A stretch of 14,205 nucleotides of DNA from an uncultured Asticcacaulis sp. (GTDB lineage Bacteria > Pseudomonadota > Alphaproteobacteria > Caulobacterales > Caulobacteraceae): the NCBI GenBank assembly GCA_946480125.1, contig CAMLIY010000061.1:1-14205 (forward strand), written 5' to 3'. Below are positions 1-5,790 of the stretch, piece by piece. The position numbers and the translations under genes were made by a program. Position 1 is the stretch's first letter. Each line of letters opens with the position of its first letter. The notes beneath the pieces were generated by a model. The model made no database searches. It was not told the DNA's origin and saw only the letters and a list, made by a program, of their open reading frames with translations.

Positions 1-706
1 ACAGAGTAATTTTCCGCCGATGTTGTCGACTCTGGATCATCGATTTCCATAGGTAAGTCAGGGCTGAGTCGTCCGCCTGTTCTGAAACTCAACTTTTTCC
101 GACGGCAATTAGGTCAACGGTTCGCGTCGGCTAAGCGGATATCTATCCGGCGTCTCAGAAACGCAATCGCTTATGTGCGCTACCGGAATGCTGAGTTAAA
201 CGTGCCCGCGGCTGCCGGTCAAATAATCATTAGAGCCTTTGTAATTTTGCTCTAGGCCACAGGTCCCATCTTTTAGATTCCGGGTAGCGCACGGGCGGCG
301 ACAGACTGAAAACCTTTTTTTATTCGCCGCAATTGCCGCCCTCATGAATTTGAAAGCGTGTTAGGGCATGACCGCTTCACCCTGGTTCACGACGACTTTA
401 GCTAGTACCTGCCTGACCTCAGGTTTTCGCTGCTCAATGACTTGGGCAGGCCGTAACTGCAAACGCTTATGAATGGCGCGGGCGCTACTACTTGTTGTCA
501 TCATCATAGTGGCGGCAAACTTAGTTTGGATATTTGGTCGTTCACGCAGCGCGGCAAAATTATCTTCAGGAGTACCGCTGAGGACTAACAGTGCCTGCGG
601 TCGATAGCGGCATGCGTCGACGTGTTGTAAAAACGATCATCTCCGAGAATATGATGGAAGCGCGATACCGTTGGTTGCGGCCCCCACCGCAACCAGTGTC
701 ATCAGA
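1..706. other. Gene-poor left end, no convincing CDS
   Basis: All six frames are broken by frequent stops. I recognise no protein, RNA gene or mobile element. Three short open stretches are visible and none is convincing. One is a minus-strand ATG at 50 reading off the left edge (16 codons, no clear ribosome site). The second is a plus-strand pair at 368-472 and 473-607 in one frame, separated only by a TGA; the second begins with a hydrophobic run. The third is a 32-codon ORF at 612-710. The stretch may be a long intergenic region or a decayed gene. Confidence 0.5.
672..695. repeat. 9-bp hairpin without T tract
   Basis: TGGTTGCGG at 672-680 pairs perfectly with CCGCAACCA at 687-695 around a 6-nt loop of CCCCCA. 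Neither strand has a following run of T, so an intrinsic terminator is not supported. It sits just past the 3' end of the 83-codon minus ORF that stops at 707. It could be an RNA structure or chance. Confidence 0.4.
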
Positions 707-958
707 TTAGGATTGGTTGGGTTTGAACCAACCGTACTCGTCACGTCGGATCTGCATAAGCATTATCTTCAATTTTCGATCAGGTGCAGTGAATAAAGTT
801 CGAAGTGTTGATGCAATGGTCAGCCAAGCGCTGTTTTCAATATTTTCAAAAAAATGCCAGTGATGGCGACCGTCGGGCGGCAATGCCGGCTCAACACTGC
901 AACCGCATGAAAAATCCATAGATATGAAGACGGCAGATCTGAGGTTTGCCGCCTTCAT
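707..958 (-). CDS. Hypothetical protein (weak, 83 aa)
   Basis: Not recognised. The 83-codon frame is rich in aromatic and charged residues. It has a Cys pair (CGC) near residues 18-20, a His/Trp cluster (RHHWHFFEN) around residues 31-39 and a C-terminus ending in EYGWFKPNQS. No membrane segment or signal peptide is visible. The first ATG at 958 lies inside the right arm of an inverted repeat and has no Shine-Dalgarno sequence. An internal ATG at codon 14 is an alternative start and also lacks one. It shares its strand with the GlsB gene downstream in coordinate order, but 69 nt separate them and nothing links them functionally. It may be a decayed or spurious frame. Only conservation across relatives would settle it. 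Confidence 0.3.
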   Translation of the reverse strand: MKAANLRSAVFISMDFSCGCSVEPALPPDGRHHWHFFENIENSAWLTIASTLRTLFTAPDRKLKIMLMQIRRDEYGWFKPNQS

Positions 959-962
959 ATCT
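920..962. repeat. 16-bp near-perfect inverted repeat
   Basis: Left arm 920-935 (AGATATGAAGACGGCA) and right arm 947-962 (TGCCGCCTTCATATCT) are complementary except for one position, around an 11-nt centre that includes GATCTGAGG. The cruciform or RNA hairpin would be strong. No T tract follows on the plus strand (AAAGGGTC). The repeat lies between the weak ORF and glsB. It could be the 3' processing or termination structure of the minus-strand glsB transcript, a dispersed palindromic element, or a protein-binding dyad. Confidence 0.6.
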
Positions 963-1027
963 AAAGGGTCACAGCCTTTGAAAGACTTTTAAAGCGCCAT
1001 TACTTGGCAGGCTCTAATAGCATTCAT

Positions 1028-1282
1028 TCAGGCACGTCTGATCAGCCGCACCAGCAGAAGCAGAACGATCGCGCCGCCTGTCGCTGTGATTATGGTCGCG
1101 ATAATGCCGCTGCCAATATGTATACCCAGAACACCCGCCAGCCAGCCGCCAATGACGGCGCCTACAATGCCCACTATGATGTCGCCGATCAGACCGAAGC
1201 CGCCGCCTTTAACGATTGCGCCGGCAATCCAGCCGGCGATTGCCCCAATGACAAGCCAGATTACAAGTGTTTCAATGCTCAT
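1028..1282 (-). CDS. GlsB/YeaQ/YmgE family stress-response membrane protein
   Basis: A very hydrophobic protein of 84 aa from the chosen start, matching the transglycosylase-associated/YeaQ/YmgE family. It has a first helix (WLVIGAIAGWIAGAIV), a glycine-rich turn KGGGFGLIGD, a second helix (IIVGIVGAVIGGWLAG) and a third helix before a basic tail RLIRRA. Family members are small inner-membrane proteins induced in general or envelope stress; their biochemical role is unknown. The frame extends upstream to an ATG at 1333. I chose the internal ATG at 1282 because homologues begin near it and a GGGA lies 8 nt upstream, whereas the distal ATG has no ribosome site. The gene appears monocistronic. 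The family call is firm; the function is only inferred. Confidence 0.9.
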   Translation of the reverse strand: MSIETLVIWLVIGAIAGWIAGAIVKGGGFGLIGDIIVGIVGAVIGGWLAGVLGIHIGSGIIATIITATGGAIVLLLLVRLIRRA

Positions 1283-1332
1283 GAAAAATATCCCGATCAG
1301 CAATCCAGCCTGTATGGCGGATAGGAACGCCA

Positions 1333-1361
1333 TTCATAGGGGCAACATTAAAATTCACCAA
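1333..1361 (-). promoter_or_regulatory. Candidate promoter for the GlsB-like gene
   Basis: On the minus strand, TTGGTG (1361-1356) and TATGAA (1338-1333) are separated by exactly 17 nt, giving a leader of roughly 40-50 nt before the ATG at 1282. The -35 matches the sigma70 consensus at only three positions and the -10 at four. I looked for the alphaproteobacterial EcfG stress motif (GGAAC, 16-17 nt, CGTT) on this strand and did not find it. Confidence 0.25.
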
Positions 1362-1627
1362 ATATGCCTTCCTTATTTGCAGGTGCCGATCCTGTGAGAG
1401 CGGCGCAGCTGGCGGATCAGAGACTGTGGTGGTTGCCTATGTACAAGGCTGTGGAAATGACGCGGTGCAGCATTTGCAATTTTATATAAATAAAGGGAAA
1501 TTTGGCTTCATCTGTTAAGCGTATGGGTTTTTTATTGCATATGCGAGATGCTCATCAGTGCTGCGCGTCAACTCAGATGTATGCAGGTTACGGCGATCAA
1601 TCATAGGCGAAGCCCTTCAGTGCGAAT
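1362..1627. other. Divergent intergenic region upstream of the esterase
   Basis: This stretch has no gene. It contains an A+T-rich patch with TATAAA at 1485-1490, a possible -10 for the plus-strand esterase, but I see no good -35 at 16-18 nt. A GCATATGC palindrome lies near 1537-1544. In-frame stops, including TAG at 1604-1606, exclude an upstream extension of the esterase. Confidence 0.4.
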
Positions 1628-2695
1628 ATGACCGTACCCTTAAAAACGCGTATCAGCGCCTTACTTGACCTGACCCGGTCCGGTAAACTCGATGTGGCGG
1701 TGAAAACAATTCAGGCGTCGCTGTCTGGCGAGCCGCTGAATTTGGCCAGGACTGCCGCAAGCGAAAATTATAATGGCGCGTCGGGTATTGCCGACGCGAT
1801 CAACAAATTATGGAAAACGGTTGACCCTGCCGGAGCCAGGACGGCAGAGACTGCGCCATCCGCAGGGCGTTTCACCATTCATAATTACAGGAATGCCGCG
1901 GGAGAACGATATTATAAACTCTACCAGCCCGCAATTTATAAGGGCGGTTTAATGCCGTTGGTCGTTATGTTGCATGGTTGCACCCAGTCGGCGGATGATT
2001 TCGCGGCGGGTACGCGCATGAATAGCCTGGCAGATGAATTTGGATTCGTGGTTGCCTATCCGGAGCAGACGCAAAAAGCGAATTCCAACAAGTGCTGGAA
2101 CTGGTTCAATACCGCAGATCAGCAACGTGATCTTGGCGAACCCTCAATTATTGCCGGGCTGACGCGTGACGTCATCGCCAATTACGCCATTGACCAAAAG
2201 AGGGTTTTTGCCGCCGGTCTGTCAGCTGGGGCCGCAGCGGCGGCTATTTTGGGACAAACCTATCCGGATATCTATTCCGCGGTTGGTATTCATTCCGGGC
2301 TGGCCTGCGGCGCAGCGCGGGACATGATGTCGGCATTCGGTGTCATGAAAAGTGGCGCCGCCAAACAGCAAATCAGGCCATCCGCCGAAGCCAGGGTGCG
2401 GGCCATCGTCTTTCATGGAGACAGGGATCAGACCGTACATCCGCTAAATGGGGATCAGGCAGCCGCCCAGTTTATGGGCGCGAATACTATTAAAACCGTC
2501 ATGAGCGGCGAGGCATCAGGCGCAACATACACACGGACCAATTATACGACGTCTTCTGGCCGGCGTGTCCTTGAACAATGGCTTTTGAACGGTATTGGCC
2601 ATGCCTGGTCGGGCGGGAGTTCTGCGGGTTCATACACTTCCGTTAAAGGACCGGATGCGAGCCGGGAAATGATTCGATTTTTTCTGGAAAATTGA
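1628..2695 (+). CDS. PHB depolymerase family esterase (alpha/beta hydrolase)
   Basis: A serine esterase of the polyhydroxybutyrate-depolymerase/feruloyl-esterase-like family, 355 aa. An N-terminal region of about 90 residues with no signal peptide precedes the hydrolase core. The core shows the oxyanion-hole strand VVMLHGCTQSADDFA (113-126), the lipase box GLSAG (197-201, nucleophile Ser199), FHGDRDQTVHP (262-272, likely acid Asp267) and GIGHAWSGG (322-330, catalytic His325). GIHSGLACGAA around 220-230 is also typical. Substrates could be short-chain polyhydroxyalkanoate oligomers or other acyl or aryl esters; sequence cannot tell. The missing leader argues for a cytoplasmic enzyme or an unusual export route. 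Start ATG 1628 is the only option, because a TAG lies 8 codons upstream; its ribosome site is weak. It runs convergently into the ASRT operon with 37 nt between stops and no visible terminator. Confidence 0.9.
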   Translation: MTVPLKTRISALLDLTRSGKLDVAVKTIQASLSGEPLNLARTAASENYNGASGIADAINKLWKTVDPAGARTAETAPSAGRFTIHNYRNAAGERYYKLYQPAIYKGGLMPLVVMLHGCTQSADDFAAGTRMNSLADEFGFVVAYPEQTQKANSNKCWNWFNTADQQRDLGEPSIIAGLTRDVIANYAIDQKRVFAAGLSAGAAAAAILGQTYPDIYSAVGIHSGLACGAARDMMSAFGVMKSGAAKQQIRPSAEARVRAIVFHGDRDQTVHPLNGDQAAAQFMGANTIKTVMSGEASGATYTRTNYTTSSGRRVLEQWLLNGIGHAWSGGSSAGSYTSVKGPDASREMIRFFLEN

Positions 2696-2732
2696 AACAG
2701 ATCATTACCCGATGCTGGCAAACCTCACAGAT

Positions 2733-3122
2733 TTAGCGAAATCCGGATTCCTGATCTTCGCCATATGCCAGGGTGGTCATGAGCGCGATGCCGTTACGCC
2801 CGTCAAGCCGCGTATGCTGCACCACGACTGGTACATCCGAGATGAGCGTGCTGGCATAATTGACTCCGGGCGGAATGGTTTCCGGATCGGACAGGTCATT
2901 GAACCGCAAATGTAATGTGCGATGTGCTGGAACCCTGAATTTAAAGGGACCGGCGGGTGGGCGATCGCTGAAGAAAATCATCATCTCGACGTGGGCGTCA
3001 CCATCCCCGGCATTGAGGATGCAGCATGCCTCGTGGCTTACCAGCTCGCGGGATTTGGTTTGATCATCAGGCGGTATATACCCTTCAGGTATCGCCCATT
3101 TCCGTTTTCCAATCATTGTCAT
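2733..3122 (-). CDS. Sensory rhodopsin transducer (ASRT) family protein
   Basis: A 129-aa soluble protein matching the Anabaena sensory rhodopsin transducer family (ASRT, about 125 aa) nearly end to end. Signatures are WAIPEGYIPP (9-18), SHEACCILNAGDGDAHVEM, FSDRPPAGP, VPAHRTLHLRFNDL, the block DVPVVVQHTRLDGRNG, and LAYGE near the end. In Anabaena the protein is a tetrameric beta-sandwich that partners a membrane rhodopsin. The wider superfamily has been proposed to be small-molecule, probably sugar-binding, domains. No rhodopsin gene is in this window. It is the last gene of an operon; its ATG overlaps the previous stop as ATGA. An AGGA sits only 2 nt before the ATG at 3122 but 8 nt before the ATG at 3116, so translation may begin at 3116 (127 aa). 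The family call is very secure; the ligand is unknown. Confidence 0.93.
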   Translation of the reverse strand: MTMIGKRKWAIPEGYIPPDDQTKSRELVSHEACCILNAGDGDAHVEMMIFFSDRPPAGPFKFRVPAHRTLHLRFNDLSDPETIPPGVNYASTLISDVPVVVQHTRLDGRNGIALMTTLAYGEDQESGFR

Positions 3123-4108
3123 TTTCCTGAGTACCGACGAAGCCGGGCACGCGCCAGCCGGCTGTCTTCAAGTGAATAATATAGCCAGATTACGCCTTTT
3201 TCCTCGATAACCGATGCGGCGAAAGCGATATCGGTGTCTGTGCGCAGACTCATAGGCGGGGGTGTGAGAAGGGGCTGGATACAACGGTCGACGACAGCGG
3301 TGCAGTCGGGATTAAAGGCAATCCAGCCAATCCGCCAACGCGCATCCCGTGTGGCGCCATTGTAGAACATGACCGGGATTTCCTCATTAGTCATCAGCAT
3401 GGGGCCGGTTGAAAGATGCCAGTTATCCCAGCCGTCTTCGCGAGGCATGAAAGGTGTCGGTTGTTCCTGCCATGGACCTGCCACGCCATCTCCTAGCGCT
3501 AGCCCGACTCGTGACGCATCGTCTGCCGCATATTCATAAAACAGGCGCCACCGGTCGCGTTTGGTCCGCGTAACAGTCGCCTCCTTTGTATTCCCCATCG
3601 ATTTCGTCGAGGCCAGGGCCACACCACTTTTCTTGAGGCTGTCAAGCGAAGGGCCGGTCGCATAGGAGAGTTCGCCATGAGACATATCACCGGTCACAGC
3701 GGTGAAATAGACGATATATGAACCATCCGGCTGACGCAAAACGGTCGGGTCTTCCACACCGCCAATGTCATTGCTTTCAGGGCCGCCGACAATAGACGGG
3801 GCATCCAGCATCGCGAAATTGACGCCATCCGTGCTCCAGCCCGCCCATATCTGACCGGTATCCCGGCGTTTCGTGCCAGGCTTGGGCACCGCGCGAACCA
3901 TTATGCCCAGGCGGCCGTCAGGTTCTTGCCAGACATAAGGGCTCATCAGATCACGCCCGGTCAGTTCATCCGGACCGTGAAGATTTACGTCTTCAAGCGC
4001 CTCAACATTGAAATCAACGATTGTTTTCGTTGATTTGATTTTATCCTTGGTGTCACCGGTGTTTGTATCACGATGCGAAGGCGCTGCGTGTGACATCTCG
4101 TCAGCCAT
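3119..4108 (-). CDS. GH130-like glycosidase/phosphorylase (five-bladed propeller)
   Basis: A 329-aa cytoplasmic protein resembling the GH130 beta-mannoside phosphorylase and related five-bladed beta-propeller families (GH43/62/117/130). Repeated blade motifs are visible: SPYVWQEPDGRLGIMVRAV (56-74), WAGWSTDGVNF (88-98), GGVEDPTVLRQPDGSYIVYFTAV (116-138), LSTGPMLMTNEEIPVMFYNGA (232-252), WRIGWIAFNPD (258-268) and a last blade VIWLYYSLEDSRLARA. ED at 119-120 aligns with the GH130 motif carrying the catalytic Asp, so Asp120 is the candidate general acid. Phosphate-binding residues cannot be assigned by eye, so phosphorylase, hydrolase or non-catalytic are all open. The first 30 residues are polar and probably disordered. 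Start ATG 4108 sits in TAATG at the end of the SDR gene with GGAG 4 nt upstream. The ASRT gene follows with a 4-nt overlap, so the three are co-translated. Confidence 0.75.
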   Translation of the reverse strand: MADEMSHAAPSHRDTNTGDTKDKIKSTKTIVDFNVEALEDVNLHGPDELTGRDLMSPYVWQEPDGRLGIMVRAVPKPGTKRRDTGQIWAGWSTDGVNFAMLDAPSIVGGPESNDIGGVEDPTVLRQPDGSYIVYFTAVTGDMSHGELSYATGPSLDSLKKSGVALASTKSMGNTKEATVTRTKRDRWRLFYEYAADDASRVGLALGDGVAGPWQEQPTPFMPREDGWDNWHLSTGPMLMTNEEIPVMFYNGATRDARWRIGWIAFNPDCTAVVDRCIQPLLTPPPMSLRTDTDIAFAASVIEEKGVIWLYYSLEDSRLARARLRRYSGK

Positions 4109-4878
4109 TATGCTCCAAGCCCCTGTAGCAGGGACAAGCCGCCATCGGCCACGACAATGGCGCCGGTCATATAACTGGCGTCATCCGATGCCAGCCAATG
4201 TGCGATCCTGCCGATCTCTTCGGCTGTACCGGCGCGGCCCATGGGAATATTTTTCTCCAGAGACTGACGATAGGCCGCATCTTCCATTGCGTGGCTGTTC
4301 ATCGGGGTCAATATCATGCCTGGCTCAATGGCATTCACACGTACGCCATTGGCCGCTTCCTCCACGGCCAGGGTACGTACCAGATTTGTGAGTCCGGCCT
4401 TGGCCGAACAATAGTCCGCGCCGCCCGCCCGCACGGCTTCGGCATGAATAGAGGAGATATGCACAATGGCGGCGGGCGCTGTTTTGTCGCCCAGCCCTTT
4501 GAGAAAGCGTCGGGAGACGAAAAAAGCGCCTGTCAGGTCGGTCGCCAGCATGCGTTGCCAAACTTGAGAGGGCATTTCACGGACAGTCAAACCGGACATA
4601 TTTATGCCGGCTGAATTGACCAGAACCGTAGCCGCTCCCCATTTTTGTTCCACGGCAGCGAAGGCCTTTTCAACGGATGACTCATCATCAACGCTGCATT
4701 GAACCGTCAGCGCCTCTGCACCGGCTTCGGTGACGCGTGCGGCCACATGATCGGCCCCTTTTTCATCTCCATGATAGAAAATGGCGATCCGATCGCCCGC
4801 CTGTGCAAAAGTGACGGCGCAGGCCGCGCCTATACCGGATTCACCGCCGGTAACGACCACATTTCTTGGTATTGACAC
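4108..4878 (-). CDS. SDR family oxidoreductase, glucose 1-dehydrogenase-like
   Basis: A classical short-chain dehydrogenase/reductase, 256 aa, with a complete Rossmann core. It has cofactor loop TGGESGIG (10-17), NSAG (88-91), ISSIHAE with catalytic Ser (141-147), YCSAK with Tyr156 and Lys160, and EPGMILTPMN (185-194). ISSIH...YCSAKAGL and the following region resemble glucose 1-dehydrogenases and related sugar or polyol SDRs. At the helix-alpha4 position commonly Asn in the catalytic tetrad (xNLTG) this protein has Asp114 (DLTG), a known variant. The start is GTG at 4878, chosen because GGGAG lies 9 nt upstream and no ATG is nearby. It is the first gene of an operon; its TAA overlaps the next ATG by one base. 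A sugar-derived alcohol is the most likely substrate given the neighbours, but this is inference. Confidence 0.9.
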   Translation of the reverse strand: MSIPRNVVVTGGESGIGAACAVTFAQAGDRIAIFYHGDEKGADHVAARVTEAGAEALTVQCSVDDESSVEKAFAAVEQKWGAATVLVNSAGINMSGLTVREMPSQVWQRMLATDLTGAFFVSRRFLKGLGDKTAPAAIVHISSIHAEAVRAGGADYCSAKAGLTNLVRTLAVEEAANGVRVNAIEPGMILTPMNSHAMEDAAYRQSLEKNIPMGRAGTAEEIGRIAHWLASDDASYMTGAIVVADGGLSLLQGLGA

Positions 4879-4949
4879 AATGACTAACTCCCGTTGTTGA
4901 TGTAGTTTTCCAACAAAAACAGCAAGAAAGCCGTGGGTTATGCCATCAT

Positions 4950-4978
4950 ATAATGTAAAAAAAATACCTGATTTTCAA
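4950..4978 (-). promoter_or_regulatory. Candidate promoter of the SDR/GH130-like/ASRT operon
   Basis: On the minus strand, TTGAAA (4978-4973, five of six -35 positions) is followed after 17 nt by CATTAT (4955-4950, four of six -10 positions). The spacer holds a run of eight T residues. The expected start near 4943 would give a leader of about 65 nt before the GTG at 4878. Nothing here identifies a specific regulator. Confidence 0.4.
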
Positions 4979-5031
4979 TGATCAAACAGTTGCGCCCGCT
5001 TCCGGATGAAGCGCATCACGACCTCGTGGTA

Positions 5032-5184
5032 TTATTGAGCGGCAGGATGAACGGACCTGCAAACCGGGACTGATCCAATATCAGCGCTGGCTTTTTGTGA
5101 GCAAACCGCAGCCAGGATCAGCAGGCCGATAAAGCCGTAGAAGCCGAAAGCGGAAGACTGACGATGGGGGCGCAGGGAAGACAT
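5032..5184 (-). CDS. Possible small exported peptide (50 aa)
   Basis: A 50-codon frame below usual length limits. Its N-terminus looks like a signal peptide: basic n-region (MSSLRPHRQ), hydrophobic core FGFYGFIGLLILAAV at residues 13-27, then CSQKASA before DIGSV, which gives either an ASA|D signal-peptidase site or a poor lipobox (AAVC). The remaining 16 residues or so are unremarkable, including a Cys. An in-frame TAA lies 11 codons upstream, so the ATG at 5184 is the only start, and I see no good Shine-Dalgarno sequence. It lies 69 nt beyond the GNAT stop on the same strand. It could be a short secreted peptide, the 5' remnant of a larger exported protein, or chance. Confidence 0.25.
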   Translation of the reverse strand: MSSLRPHRQSSAFGFYGFIGLLILAAVCSQKASADIGSVPVCRSVHPAAQ

Positions 5185-5253
5185 CAGGTCACACAGGTAA
5201 GCTGTTACTTTCCTGCATTATTTCACAAAATTGCTACTTTTGAGTGAACGGCG

Positions 5254-5790
5254 TTATCCGTCCCAGCCGTTGCCTTGCGGATCGGGCGTATAGGGCAGAA
5301 GGTCACGGGTCATAAAGATGACATCGAGCCAGCGCCCGAACTTAAAACCGGCGCGCGGCAAATGACCGGTGTGCGCGAAGCCACAGGCCTTATGGACGCC
5401 GACGGAGGCCAGGTTTTCACTGTCTCCAATGACGGCGATCAGGCTGTAAAGACTACGTGCCGTGCAGAGTTCAATCAGTTTTAGCAACAGCGCCTTGCCG
5501 ATGCCGCGGCCGGTGGCTTCCGGCGACAGGTAGAGGCTGTCCTCGACGACGTACTTGTAAGCCGGTCGAGTGCGGAAGGGGGCGGCATAGGCGTAACCCA
5601 GGATTTTGCCGTCTTCGACCGCTACCAGGTAAGGCAGGCGCAATTTTTGCACCGCATGGAAGCCGGCCAGCATTTCATCGATTGCGGGCGCTGCCAAGGC
5701 AAAGGTCCCGGTGCCGTGATCAACGTTCCAGGCATAGATGGCGGTAATGGCGGTAAAGTCATCTTCCGTTGCCGGTCGGATATCGATCAT
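5254..5790 (-). CDS. GNAT N-acetyltransferase, phosphinothricin/methionine sulfoximine type
   Basis: A 178-aa single-domain GNAT enzyme of the Pat/Bar/MddA/YncA group, which transfers acetyl from acetyl-CoA to the amino group of amino-acid-like compounds such as phosphinothricin, methionine sulfoximine or methionine sulfone. Visible features are IRPAT start strand (4-8), IYAWNVDHGTGTF (18-30), GYAYAAPFRTRPAYK (65-79), VEDSLYL (82-88, with candidate catalytic Glu83), pyrophosphate loop GRGIGKAL (94-101), GDSEN (122-126) and KFGRWLDVIFMTRDL near the C-terminus. Length fits the family. It follows oligopeptidase B with a 4-nt ATGA overlap, so it is translationally coupled to it. A role in detoxifying amino-acid analogues or acetylating released amino acids is inference. 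The natural substrate cannot be read from sequence. Confidence 0.92.
   Translation of the reverse strand: MIDIRPATEDDFTAITAIYAWNVDHGTGTFALAAPAIDEMLAGFHAVQKLRLPYLVAVEDGKILGYAYAAPFRTRPAYKYVVEDSLYLSPEATGRGIGKALLLKLIELCTARSLYSLIAVIGDSENLASVGVHKACGFAHTGHLPRAGFKFGRWLDVIFMTRDLLPYTPDPQGNGWDG

Noticed and set aside
1004..1397. Plus-strand frames of 106 and 103 aa over the GlsB-like gene
   Set aside because: They are antisense to a protein with a clear family signature; the Pro/Met-rich and Asn/Gln/Asp-rich compositions are artefacts of Gly/Ala/Ile codons on the other strand.
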